Shown here one piece after another: positions 1-8,513 of a stretch of 48,736 nt of DNA. Position 1 is the first letter of the stretch. Each line of letters opens with the position of its first letter. The position numbers and the translations under genes are program-made. The notes under the pieces were generated by a model. That model had not been told where the DNA came from. It ran no database searches and saw only the letters and a program-made list of their open reading frames with translations. This DNA comes from an uncultured Christensenella sp. (GTDB lineage Bacteria > Bacillota > Clostridia > Christensenellales > UBA3700), in NCBI GenBank assembly GCA_949287655.1, contig CASEHD010000018.1:1-48736 (forward strand), in the 5' to 3' direction.

Positions 1-45
1 AGGATCTCTCCTCGTCTTTTCTCTTTATTTGCAAAACTTTTTTCT

Positions 46-1581
46 TTATCTTACGATAAGCGATCTGCCCGTCATCTCCTTGGGGATCTCAACGCCCATC
101 ACGTCGAGCATAGTCGGAGCGATATCGCACAGCTTGCCGCCGTCCGCGAGCGCCTTTACGCCGTCCGCGCCTATAACGAGGAAGGGCACGGGGTTGGTCG
201 TATGCGCGGTAAACGGAGTGCCGTCCGCCTCAAACATATAGTCCGCGTTGCCGTGGTCCGCGGTGAGAAGCGCCTGACCTCCGACGGAGAGTATCGCGTC
301 GATGACCTTTTGCACGCATTCGTCGACGACACTGACCGCCTTCTGCGCCGCTGCCATAACGCCGGTATGACCGACCATGTCGCAGTTGGCGAAATTGAGT
401 ATCATCACCTCGTACTTCCCGCTCTTTATCTCCTCGACCGCCCTGTCGCACACCTCGTACGCGCTCATCTCCGGCTTCATGTCGAAGGTCGCGATCCTCG
501 GGGAGTCGATAAGTATCCTGTCTTCGCCCGGGTTAGCCGCCTCTACGCCGCCGTTGAAGAAGAAGGTGACGTGAGCGTATTTCTGCGTTTCCGCGATCCT
601 GAACTGCTTGATACCCTTTTTGGAAAGGTACTCGCCCAGCGTGTTCACGTATACTTCCGGTCTGAAAGCAACGTCGAGAAAATCGTTGAACTTGACGTCG
701 TACTGCGTGAACGAAACGTAGACGGGCGCGAGGAATCCCTTCTTTCTGGGGAAAGACGGAAAATCCGGCATTATGAACGCGCGCGAGATCTGCCTTGCCC
801 TGTCGGGTCTGAAATTGAAGAAGATCACGCTGTCGCCTTTGTCGACGGTAGCGACCGGCTTGCCGCCCTCGGTTATCACGACGGGCACGACGAATTCGTC
901 CGTTACGCCGTTTTTATAGCTGTTTTCCATAGCCCCGACGGGGTCGGTCTCCAACACTCCCTCACCGTCCGCGAGCGCCGAATAAGCCTTTTCAACTCTG
1001 TCCCAGATGTTGTCCCTGTCCATTGCGTAAAATCTGCCGCTTATCGTCGCTATCTTGCCGAACTTTTCCTTTTTCATAAAGTCGACCAGCTCTTTGACGA
1101 AGCCTTCGCCGCTCTTGGGCGGGACGTCTCTGCCGTCCATAAAGCAATGTACGTAGACCTGCTCCAGACCGCGCTGTTTAGCCATTTTTATAAGCGCGAA
1201 AAGATGATTGATGTTGCTGTGAACGCCGCCGTCCGACAAAAGACCCATAACGTGCAGCTTCTTGCCGTTCTTCTTCGCGCTGTCCATAGCGTTTACGAGC
1301 GCGGAGTTTTCAAAGAAATCGCCGTCCTCGATAGACTTTGTTATCCTGGTGAGTTCCTGATAGATTATCCTGCCCGCGCCGATGTTAAGGTGACCGACCT
1401 CGCTGTTGCCCATCTGTCCTTCCGGCAGACCGACCGCGAGTCCGCTTGCGTTGAGCTGCGTAAACGGATATTTCTTTTCAAGAGCCAGCACGTTGGGAGA
1501 AGTTTCGGGCGAGATCGCGTTGTTCGCGCCGAACTTGTTGATGCCGTAGCCGTCCATTATTATAAGACCGGTAAATTTCAT
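46..1581 (-). CDS. gpmI: 2,3-bisphosphoglycerate-independent phosphoglycerate mutase
   Basis: This gene encodes the cofactor-independent mutase of glycolysis and gluconeogenesis, which interconverts 3- and 2-phosphoglycerate in the cytoplasm using two metal ions. The protein has 511 residues, the usual length of the family. The metal-binding start (IIMDGYG, Asp10) and the phosphoserine site (MGNSEVGH, Ser60) are visible, as are the SDGGVHS and DGRDVPP motifs of the phosphotransferase insert and the C-terminal LLTADHGNADYM metal site. All key residues are present. It has its own sigma-A promoter about 50 bases upstream and looks monocistronic in this window. Because iPGM enzymes are often manganese dependent in spore formers, activity may respond to cytoplasmic conditions; that is family knowledge, not seen here. 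Confidence 0.97.
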   Translation of the reverse strand: MKFTGLIIMDGYGINKFGANNAISPETSPNVLALEKKYPFTQLNASGLAVGLPEGQMGNSEVGHLNIGAGRIIYQELTRITKSIEDGDFFENSALVNAMDSAKKNGKKLHVMGLLSDGGVHSNINHLFALIKMAKQRGLEQVYVHCFMDGRDVPPKSGEGFVKELVDFMKKEKFGKIATISGRFYAMDRDNIWDRVEKAYSALADGEGVLETDPVGAMENSYKNGVTDEFVVPVVITEGGKPVATVDKGDSVIFFNFRPDRARQISRAFIMPDFPSFPRKKGFLAPVYVSFTQYDVKFNDFLDVAFRPEVYVNTLGEYLSKKGIKQFRIAETQKYAHVTFFFNGGVEAANPGEDRILIDSPRIATFDMKPEMSAYEVCDRAVEEIKSGKYEVMILNFANCDMVGHTGVMAAAQKAVSVVDECVQKVIDAILSVGGQALLTADHGNADYMFEADGTPFTAHTTNPVPFLVIGADGVKALADGGKLCDIAPTMLDVMGVEIPKEMTGRSLIVR

Positions 1582-1628
1582 ATCTATACCTCTTTTGCCC
1601 TTTCGGGCTCAAAATTTTTTTCGCTGTA

Positions 1629-1657
1629 ATTGTAGCACACGCGGATATTTTAGTCAA
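1629..1657 (-). promoter_or_regulatory. sigma-A type promoter of gpmI
   Basis: Read on the minus strand there is TTGACT, a 17-base spacer and TACAAT, close to the vegetative consensus. It lies about 50 bases upstream of the gpmI start codon. Confidence 0.8.
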
Positions 1658-1683
1658 CGTTTTGCGCGGGTAACGCGCGCGCG

Positions 1684-4068
1684 TCATTTTATAAAGATAT
1701 CGTCGCCCGTCTTTTCCACGGTGGACGGAATATCCACTTCTCCCAATGCGTCGCAGTACGCGAACGCGCGGCTGCCTATCGCGGTGAGTCCTTCGTTCAG
1801 CGTGACTTCGGAAAGCGACGAGCAGTACATAAACGCGTTTTCTCCGATGATCCTCAGCGAGGACGGACAGGCGACGGCGTAAAGCGTTCCGCAATTGGCG
1901 AACGCGCCCGTTCCTATCTCGGAAACTCCTTCCGAAAGCGTCGCCGCCGCCAGTTTGCCGCAATTATAAAACGCGTATTCTCCTACACGGGCGCAGAAAA
2001 TTTCAATTTTTTCAAGATACTCCGCTCCCGCGAAAGCGTAAGCGGCTATCTCCGTTATCCCGCCGTTCGCGGTGAAAGAACCATCCTTTTTCCCCGTCGG
2101 ATAAGCGGCAAGCCGCGACCCGTCTGCCGAGTACAGGACCCCGCCTTGCGCAACGTAAGCCGAGCCGCCTTCCGCAACGCAGAACGCGGTCACCGCCGTT
2201 TCCGCAAACGCGCCGTCGCCTATTTCCGTAACGCTCGCGGGTATGATCACCTCTCCCGTTATCGCGCTTCCCGCGAACGATAAAGTTCCTATCCTTTCAA
2301 GCCCGCCTTTTTCGAATATAAGAGAGGAAAAGTTCGCTTTGTCCGTCAGTGAATACAACAGATAATCGGGTACGGAGGATACCTCTTTGCCCACTTTGAA
2401 AACCGAGCCGTCCGCGCCCGCCCCCGCAAAAACCGCTCCGCTCATACCCTGCGTAACGGCGTTTTCCGCACGGTATTCCACAAGCGCAAGCGACTCGCAG
2501 CCCGCGAACGCGTTGCTGCCGATGTCGGTCACAGAGGACGGGATCGTCACGCTTTTTATCGCGCTCTCCCTGAACGCTTCCGCGCCTATATGAGTCGGTG
2601 CGCAAGCTTCCGCGAACTTTATCCCGACGAGATATACGCTCCCCGCGCCCGAGCAATCGAAGAGCCTTGCGGGAACGGTCAGCGCACTGCCGGCGACGCA
2701 AAGGGTCAGCCCGTTGTTTTTTCCCGCTCCGTCGAATATCCCGTTGTCCTTCACGAGCGCGCTCAGATTTTCCGCGCGGTAATCGACTAGTTCCGCATTT
2801 ACGCAACCCGCGAACGCGCGGTCGCCCAGGCAGGTCGTACTTTCGGGTACCGGCAGAACGGCAAGAGACGCGCAGTTTTCAAACGCCTCCGCGCCTATGC
2901 TTTCAACACTGTCGGGCAGAGTAACGCTTTCAAGGAAAGCGCAGCCCGCGAAAGCGCGCTCCCCTATCGAAACGAATCCTTCGGGCGCGACGGCCGAGGT
3001 CACGTTCCACCCTTCGAACGCGCCGTCCGCTATCGCGGTTACTCCTTCGGGAAGGACGAGTTCCCCGCCGTCCCCGCCGAGGTAAGTTATCACCTCTTTC
3101 CCCGCAGCGTCGGTCACGAAAAGACCGAGCGACGAATACGCGGCGTTCTCTTCGTCAAACTCAACGCTTTCAAGCGCGGTCAGATCGTCGAACGCCGACC
3201 ACTCTATATCCGTGCAATACTTGCCCGTTTTTACGCTCTTTATATGCGGTACGCGCGCGAAAGCGCCCGCTTTTATCCCGTCTATCGCGAAATATCCCCA
3301 CTGCGAGGGCAGCGCTATCCTGTCGAGCGGATAAGCCGCCGATATATCCGAAACGTACAGCTTGCCGTCTTTGACGAGCAGGGTCATGAAAGACAGCGCG
3401 AAAAGTCCGTATTCTTCTTCTGTCGCTTCCCTTAAACTCAACGTCACCGTCTCGTCTTTTACGACCGCGGTATAGTTGCCTTCCGCGACGACCGTGTACA
3501 GCGCGTTTCCGTCGACAGCAAACCGACTGACGGGAAGCGCCGCGTCCTTGCCTTCTTCGACCTTCTGCGTAGCGACGACCTGACCGCCCATCACGAAAGT
3601 CACCGTATAAGTCGCTGTCTCGGGCTCCTGAGGAGTTTCTTCTTCCCCGCCGTCTCCGCCTCCCGGAGTCTCTTCGTCTCCGCCATCTTCGTCTCCGCCG
3701 CCGGGCGAGGGGGTCTCGCCTATGTAATTCCACGCCGCATAAAGAGAGATATCCGTCTTGTCCTCGCGGGCGATGAATTCCTCGTACACGAACGGTGTGA
3801 CAAGTTCTCTTTCGTAAAACCAGCCGACGAACGAATAACCCGGTTTTTCGGGATCTTCCGGCATCGCGAACGCGCCGTCCGTACACAACGCGATGCCGTA
3901 CAGCGTGCCGTCAGAATAAAAGCTTATTCTGACCGGATCCGTCGTTTCTTCGCCTCCTTGTCCGCTCCCCGGGGTTTCCGGGATCCCGACTTTTTCGCAG
4001 CCCGAAAGTCCCGCCGCGAATACCGCGGCGGCGACGATGAATATAAAACATGCGAAAAATCTTTTCAT
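1684..4068 (-). CDS. BspA-type leucine-rich-repeat surface lipoprotein with InlB-type B-repeat
   Basis: A 794-residue exported protein of unknown target. The N-terminus has a lysine-arginine start, a hydrophobic segment and a lipobox ending LSGC, so it should be lipid-anchored. At about residues 45-115 is an InlB/Listeria-Bacteroides B-repeat (the GYSFVGWF and SLYAAW signatures). It is followed by an acidic Gly/Glu/Asp/Thr-Pro linker at about 115-150. From about 220 to the C-terminus run many copies of the BspA-like LRR_5 unit (IGxxAFxxC/S...LxxVxxPxSVxxIG). Such proteins in gut bacteria often mediate adhesion or protein binding, but no ligand can be named. The start codon lies 5 bases after the dusB stop, so it is probably co-transcribed and translationally coupled with dusB, an odd partner for a surface protein. 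Confidence 0.88.
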   Translation of the reverse strand: MKRFFACFIFIVAAAVFAAGLSGCEKVGIPETPGSGQGGEETTDPVRISFYSDGTLYGIALCTDGAFAMPEDPEKPGYSFVGWFYERELVTPFVYEEFIAREDKTDISLYAAWNYIGETPSPGGGDEDGGDEETPGGGDGGEEETPQEPETATYTVTFVMGGQVVATQKVEEGKDAALPVSRFAVDGNALYTVVAEGNYTAVVKDETVTLSLREATEEEYGLFALSFMTLLVKDGKLYVSDISAAYPLDRIALPSQWGYFAIDGIKAGAFARVPHIKSVKTGKYCTDIEWSAFDDLTALESVEFDEENAAYSSLGLFVTDAAGKEVITYLGGDGGELVLPEGVTAIADGAFEGWNVTSAVAPEGFVSIGERAFAGCAFLESVTLPDSVESIGAEAFENCASLAVLPVPESTTCLGDRAFAGCVNAELVDYRAENLSALVKDNGIFDGAGKNNGLTLCVAGSALTVPARLFDCSGAGSVYLVGIKFAEACAPTHIGAEAFRESAIKSVTIPSSVTDIGSNAFAGCESLALVEYRAENAVTQGMSGAVFAGAGADGSVFKVGKEVSSVPDYLLYSLTDKANFSSLIFEKGGLERIGTLSFAGSAITGEVIIPASVTEIGDGAFAETAVTAFCVAEGGSAYVAQGGVLYSADGSRLAAYPTGKKDGSFTANGGITEIAAYAFAGAEYLEKIEIFCARVGEYAFYNCGKLAAATLSEGVSEIGTGAFANCGTLYAVACPSSLRIIGENAFMYCSSLSEVTLNEGLTAIGSRAFAYCDALGEVDIPSTVEKTGDDIFIK

Positions 4069-4073
4069 ACCTT

Positions 4074-5027
4074 TCAGCCCTTGAATACCGGCGCGTCCAA
4101 CGCCTCGCTGTTTGTCACCGCTCTTTCAAGCTCTTTGAGGCTCTTTGCCGCGAACGCTTCCAGTTTGAGCTGCTTTCCGCCGCGTATGCCCTTGCAATAA
4201 TAAGCGATGTGTTTTTTCATATTGTTGACCACATAGGTCTCCGAATGAAAAGAAGAAAGTATCCTGATATGTTCGAGGACGATATCTTTTACCTTTTTAT
4301 ACTTAAACGGCATTCCCGTTATCTCTGAAAATATCTGCGGGTTGCCCAGCGCGCCGCGCGCTATCATTACCCCCGCCGCGCCGGTATGTGCCTTCATCTC
4401 TTCATAGTCCTCTTTATCGTATACGTCTCCGTTCGCAATGACCGGAATTTCCACCGCGCGGACGACTTCGGCTATGTAATCCCGGTCCGCCTTTCCCTCG
4501 TAAAACTGCTCTCTCGTCCTGCCGTGAACAGTCAGCGCCGCCGCGCCCGCGTCCTGTAACACCTTTGCAAAATCAACACCGGTACGTGAATTTTTTTCAA
4601 AACCTATCCTGAATTTGACAGTGACCGGCTTTCCTGCGCGCCTTACCGTTCTGACTATCTTTGCGGCAAGCAACGGGTTTTTCAGAAGCGCGCTCCCCTC
4701 TCCGTTTCCCACTATCTTTCTGACCGGGCAGCCCATGTTGATATCTATTATATCGAACTTCGCAAGCGCCTCGCTTTCGGCTGCGCGCGCCATTATCTCA
4801 GGCTCGCAACCGAATATCTGCACCGCTGTCGTCTTTTCAAAGCCGGTCGTATGCAGCAGGTCTTCGGTATGCTCGTTGCCGTAGATCAGCCCTTTCGCGG
4901 ACACCATTTCGGTATAGGTGAGAGCCGCCCCCGCCTCTGCGCAAAGCGCCCTTAATCCGACGTCGCTGTACCCGGCGACCGGAGCGAATACGGCGTCGCC
5001 GGAAAGAGTTATCCCGTCAATCTTCAT
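4074..5027 (-). CDS. dusB: tRNA-dihydrouridine synthase (DusB/Dus family)
   Basis: An FMN-dependent enzyme that reduces uridine to dihydrouridine in the tRNA D-loop. The 317-residue length is normal. The protein begins with the conserved barrel start (FAPVAGYSD), has the catalytic cysteine in NMGCPVRK (Cys100), the GSALLKNP motif, the KFRIGFE strand, the HGRTREQFYEG motif and the IANGDVYDKED and GVMIARGALGNP FMN-phosphate motifs. It overlaps the end of the upstream mazG gene by about 11 bases and is followed 5 bases later by the leucine-rich-repeat lipoprotein gene. It therefore sits in the middle of the spoVT-spoVB-mazG-dusB cluster. The exact Dus subfamily (DusB versus other bacterial Dus) rests on overall similarity only. 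Confidence 0.95.
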   Translation of the reverse strand: MKIDGITLSGDAVFAPVAGYSDVGLRALCAEAGAALTYTEMVSAKGLIYGNEHTEDLLHTTGFEKTTAVQIFGCEPEIMARAAESEALAKFDIIDINMGCPVRKIVGNGEGSALLKNPLLAAKIVRTVRRAGKPVTVKFRIGFEKNSRTGVDFAKVLQDAGAAALTVHGRTREQFYEGKADRDYIAEVVRAVEIPVIANGDVYDKEDYEEMKAHTGAAGVMIARGALGNPQIFSEITGMPFKYKKVKDIVLEHIRILSSFHSETYVVNNMKKHIAYYCKGIRGGKQLKLEAFAAKSLKELERAVTNSEALDAPVFKG

Positions 5028-6381
5028 TCTTCGCCGCTCTCCACAATTCGTCCAGTTCTTCAGCAGTGCACTCGTTCATCGGCTTTTCGCAATGTCCCTC
5101 AACGTACGCGAAGCGTTTGCAGAATTTTTCGACCGCCGCGACAAGCGCGACCTCGGGCTCCACTTTCAGAAGTCTGAGTACGTTGACCGCCGCGAACAGC
5201 ACGTCGCCGCCCTCTTCCTCTCTCTTATCGGGAGTTGCGGATAAAAATTCTTCTATCTCTTCCCTGAGTTTTTCCGCCGCCGCCTTTACGTCGTCGAAGT
5301 CCATGCCCGCCTTAGCCGCAGTCTTCTGTATCTTGTACGCTCTGGTCAACGCGGGCAGCGTGTGAGAAGTCTTGTCCATCTTGTCGGTAAAGGACGAGTA
5401 ATGTTTTTCCTTGCCCTTAGCCCTGTCCCATGCGGCGAGCCCCTCTTCAGCCGTCTTTGCAACGACGTCTCCGAATACGTGCTCATGCCTGCCGATAAGT
5501 TTTTTGCAAAGCGCGGTCGTCACGTCACGGACGCCGTATTCGCCGGCGTCCTCTCCGATAACGCAATGAAAGACCGCCTGCAGCAGCACGTCTCCCGTCT
5601 CTTCGGTCATATTGTCGATATCTTTGTTGTTTATCGCGTCGACAAGCTCGTACGCCTCTTCTATCATGTTCGCGCGTATGCTGTCGTGCGTCTGCGCCCT
5701 GTCCCACGGACAGCCGTTTTCGCCGCGCAGTCTGTAAAGCAGCTCTACGACGTCCGAAAAATTGTAGCGTTCCTTTTTGAGGTATTGCCTCGGCGGACAA
5801 TAAACGGTCGTCGAGTAGTCGAATTTTTTGCCGAAGTCCATTTCCGCCACCGTCGTTTTGTTGCCGGAAACGAATATCTCCTGTTCTTCTCCGACAAGGT
5901 CGATAAGCCTGAGCTTTACTTCGGAAGCCATATACTTGTCGTCGACGTCGGTTATCACGAGCGGAAAATTGCCGTCAAAGTCAAAACTCCTGTCGGCTGT
6001 CAGATCGTACGCGCTTAAAAATACCGCTCCGGTCGTAAAGCCCGCCGCGCTCACCGCGCGAGATACGGACGGATATATCTTTACGTCCGCGCGCGAAGCG
6101 AGAAGCGCGACCGACTTATCGTCGCAGCCGCTGCCGTTCACGCAATATACGACCTTCCCTTTTTGAGAAATCAGCCTGTTTACTATTTTTTCGTCAAGAT
6201 CGTCGAAATCTTCGGCGCTGTCATAGATATCGTCCATCGTGACGACGTCGCGCCCTTCGAAATATTTAAAAGTGTCTGTCTTTGCCGTCTTTACGAAAAC
6301 GTGTTTCGCCTTATCGATCGCTGCCGCGCCTTCAAGCGTTATCTGCCCTTTACGGCATCCCAACCCTACGACTTCTATCAT
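5017..6381 (-). CDS. mazG: MazG nucleotide pyrophosphohydrolase fused to tetrapyrrole-methylase-like domain (YabN type)
   Basis: A 454-residue two-part protein like Bacillus YabN. Residues 1 to about 205 form a SAM-dependent tetrapyrrole (corrin/porphyrin) methylase-like domain, starting MIEVVGLGCRKGQITLEG. The rest is a tandem MazG domain that hydrolyses nucleoside triphosphates to monophosphate and pyrophosphate, a house-cleaning role. The MazG motif LLYRLRGENGCPWDRAQTHD and the acidic metal-binding helices EEAYELVDAI and EETGDVLLQ are intact, and a second set (EEIEEFL, EEGGDVLFAAVN) lies near the C-terminus. The start overlaps the end of spoVB by 32 bases and the end overlaps dusB. In Bacillus the equivalent gene also sits in a spoVT-spoVB-yabN cluster, so the order here is conserved. 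Confidence 0.95.
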   Translation of the reverse strand: MIEVVGLGCRKGQITLEGAAAIDKAKHVFVKTAKTDTFKYFEGRDVVTMDDIYDSAEDFDDLDEKIVNRLISQKGKVVYCVNGSGCDDKSVALLASRADVKIYPSVSRAVSAAGFTTGAVFLSAYDLTADRSFDFDGNFPLVITDVDDKYMASEVKLRLIDLVGEEQEIFVSGNKTTVAEMDFGKKFDYSTTVYCPPRQYLKKERYNFSDVVELLYRLRGENGCPWDRAQTHDSIRANMIEEAYELVDAINNKDIDNMTEETGDVLLQAVFHCVIGEDAGEYGVRDVTTALCKKLIGRHEHVFGDVVAKTAEEGLAAWDRAKGKEKHYSSFTDKMDKTSHTLPALTRAYKIQKTAAKAGMDFDDVKAAAEKLREEIEEFLSATPDKREEEGGDVLFAAVNVLRLLKVEPEVALVAAVEKFCKRFAYVEGHCEKPMNECTAEELDELWRAAKNED

Positions 6382-7930
6382 TGTCCTCTCCTTTGCCGCC
6401 GCGCGAAAAAGCCGCCCTTATCCCTTCGCTTCCGAACGCCCTCGTCGCCCAAAGCAAAGCGAAATAGACTGCGGACCCAGCCGCCGCGCCGACCGCGAGC
6501 CGCGCGAGCCCGTTGTCAAGCGCAAGCGCGACCGCCTGTATGCATACGCTCATTATAACACCGCTCAGTACAATTTTGCTACCTGTTTTGATAAGCTCGC
6601 GGTTTTTTCCTACAAGTTCGACGTATCTGACGAACGAGAGAGCCGCCGCGAGCGCGTACATTGCGAGTTGCGAGAGAGGCGCCGCGACAATTCCGACACG
6701 CGGCAGAAGCAGTATCTGCAATGCGGTCTTGAACGCGACCGACGCCGCAAGGTATACCGCCGCGCTCCTGCCCGACCCCAGCGCCTGAAGCATCCCCGAA
6801 AGAAGCTGAACGACGGAAGCCGCGATCACGTTTACCGACTGCCACCTGAGGATATCCGAAGCAAGCCGTGAGTCCGCCTCTGAAAACCCGGGGTAAAGCA
6901 AAGCTATAACGTCGGGGGCGAATACGAGCAGAGCGAAAAAGCACGGGACTGACACCGCAAGGCATGCTCCCAGCGTAAGCCCGGTCGCTTCGTTGACCTT
7001 CCTGTACTCCCCTTTGGCGACTCCCGACGAGACCCCGGGTATCGCAGATACCGCCAGAGAGACGGCTATGACTACGGGAAGGTTCACTATCGTGCCGACC
7101 GCGCCGCTGTATAAGCCGTAAGCCGCAGTCGCGTCCTTTGCCGAAGCGCCGCCCTCGGTCAGAAGACGTACAATTAAAAAGCTGTCGAAAAATCCGGAAA
7201 CGGGGAGAACGAGAGCCGCCGCAACAATCGGAAACATCGCGGCGACGATATCGAAATATATACGTTTATCTACACGGGTACGTAAAAACTGTTCTTTACC
7301 TATGTCTTTGCGGTAACATACCGCCATAAATAGCAAGCCAGAAAACTCACTTACGACGACGGCGAAAAGCGCGCCGTAGACAGCTGCGGTAACACTGTGA
7401 TCGGCCAGCGCATATGCGACAAAAAGCCCGACCGCAAGCTTTACTATCTGCTCCGCAGCCTGCGAGAAAGAATTGGGAATCATTCTCCCCTTGCCTATAA
7501 AATAGCCCTTGTAATACGCCGCGACGGTGACCGCAAAGACCGCCGGCGCGACGATGAGATAGCCCTTCCACAGCCCCGGTCTCATCTGAAGAGCGGCGAC
7601 AGGATAAGCCATAAGAGACGTAAAAACAGCGCCCGACAGCGCGAGCGCAAGCGTTATCTTCTTCGCCGCCGCGCGCGTGAAAGGTATATCCGCGCCCAGC
7701 GCGTCCGCGTATGCGACATACCTCGCGACGACGGTCGGAACCGCCGCTCCGGTCAGCGTTAAAAAGAGGGCATAGACGGGGAAAAAGGTCTGATACAGCC
7801 CTATGCCCTCCGCGCCGAGCACGTTGGTCAGAGGCACGCGGTAAAACGCGCCGACGACTTTAGATATTACACCCGCGACGGCGAGCCACGCCGTGGAACG
7901 CAGCAGCGAGCGGCAGCCTTCTTTCTTCAT
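6350..7930 (-). CDS. spoVB: SpoVB-like polysaccharide/lipid flippase (MOP superfamily)
   Basis: A 526-residue polytopic membrane protein of the MATE/MOP flippase superfamily. It matches stage V sporulation protein B, which is thought to move lipid-linked precursors during spore cortex synthesis. It starts MKKEGCRSLLRSTAWLAVAGVISKVVGAFYRVPLTNVLG, the typical amphipathic start and first membrane helix, and has about 14 hydrophobic segments. The start chosen is the ATG that shares bases with the spoVT stop (TAATG), giving a one-base overlap and so translational coupling. A longer open frame reaches 99 codons further upstream but is arginine-rich shadow sequence inside spoVT. The paralogous MurJ/YtgP type is an alternative, but the neighbouring spoVT and yabN-type mazG favour SpoVB. 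Confidence 0.9.
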   Translation of the reverse strand: MKKEGCRSLLRSTAWLAVAGVISKVVGAFYRVPLTNVLGAEGIGLYQTFFPVYALFLTLTGAAVPTVVARYVAYADALGADIPFTRAAAKKITLALALSGAVFTSLMAYPVAALQMRPGLWKGYLIVAPAVFAVTVAAYYKGYFIGKGRMIPNSFSQAAEQIVKLAVGLFVAYALADHSVTAAVYGALFAVVVSEFSGLLFMAVCYRKDIGKEQFLRTRVDKRIYFDIVAAMFPIVAAALVLPVSGFFDSFLIVRLLTEGGASAKDATAAYGLYSGAVGTIVNLPVVIAVSLAVSAIPGVSSGVAKGEYRKVNEATGLTLGACLAVSVPCFFALLVFAPDVIALLYPGFSEADSRLASDILRWQSVNVIAASVVQLLSGMLQALGSGRSAAVYLAASVAFKTALQILLLPRVGIVAAPLSQLAMYALAAALSFVRYVELVGKNRELIKTGSKIVLSGVIMSVCIQAVALALDNGLARLAVGAAAGSAVYFALLWATRAFGSEGIRAAFSRGGKGEDNDRSRRVGMP

Positions 7931-8454
7931 TATCCGAGGGTAGCGGCTATGAGGTCCGCGGCGAGCGCACAAAGTTTCGCTTCGGTCGCGGAGATCGCCG
8001 CGTCGGAGCATAGCATCACGCCGCCGTAAAGGTCGCCGCCTACGACAAGCGGCACGATATGCTGATTCTTGCAGTTTGCCGGAGCGTCGCCGACGATCTG
8101 CACGGGCGATTCGGGCGCGCCTGCCTTGCGGCGGTCGAGAAGGTCGTACAGTTTTTCGCTTATCTCCTCTCCCACCAGTTCCCTGAACGGCGCGCCGCTC
8201 GCGCCCAGCACGTTTACGCTGTCGCATATCACCGCGCCTTTACCCGTCGCGCGGCTTAGCGCGTCGCAATACGCCTGCGAAAGCCCTGATTCCGAGCCGA
8301 GCGCGCTGTAACGCCTTAATACGAGAGAATCGTCCCCCGTCGTGAATATTTCCATCTGTTCCCCCTCTTTGAGTCTGAGGGTCTTTCTGAGCTCTTTGGG
8401 TATCACCACCCTGCCCAGTTCGTCGATACGTCTGACGATTCCCGTTTCTTTCAT
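7930..8454 (-). CDS. spoVT: Stage V sporulation protein T, AbrB-family transcription regulator
   Basis: A 174-residue DNA-binding regulator of forespore-expressed genes. Residues 1-50 are the swapped-hairpin AbrB/SpoVT domain (MKETGIVRRIDELGRVVIPKELR), nearly identical to the family signature. Residues from about 55 on form a GAF-like domain, as in Bacillus SpoVT. The length matches the family (about 178). A good Shine-Dalgarno (GGAGG) lies just before the ATG. The stop codon overlaps the start of spoVB. A forespore sigma-factor-like promoter lies directly upstream (separate entry), matching the known sigma-G dependence of spoVT. Presence of this gene supports an endospore-forming organism. 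Confidence 0.96.
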   Translation of the reverse strand: MKETGIVRRIDELGRVVIPKELRKTLRLKEGEQMEIFTTGDDSLVLRRYSALGSESGLSQAYCDALSRATGKGAVICDSVNVLGASGAPFRELVGEEISEKLYDLLDRRKAGAPESPVQIVGDAPANCKNQHIVPLVVGGDLYGGVMLCSDAAISATEAKLCALAADLIAATLG

Positions 8455-8476
8455 TTTGCCTCCGTTATATCGCGAT

Positions 8477-8506
8477 TAGTATCTTACGGAGCAAACAAAA
8501 TATTCA
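8477..8506 (-). promoter_or_regulatory. forespore (sigma-G/sigma-F-like) promoter of spoVT
   Basis: On the minus strand TGAATA is followed after 17 bases by GATACTA. The published sigma-G pattern is close to TGAATA-N17/18-CATACTA, so only the first base of the -10 differs. It ends about 20 bases upstream of the spoVT start codon. Confidence 0.6.
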
Positions 8507-8513
8507 CGCTTAG

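Noticed and set aside
202..1629. Long plus-strand open frame opposite gpmI
   Set aside because: It is arginine/valine-rich shadow sequence caused by codon bias of the real minus-strand gene; it has no motifs.
7931..8227. Longer N-terminus for the SpoVB-like protein
   Set aside because: The extra 99 codons are arginine-rich and lie within spoVT; the ATG coupled to the spoVT stop begins the conserved family start.
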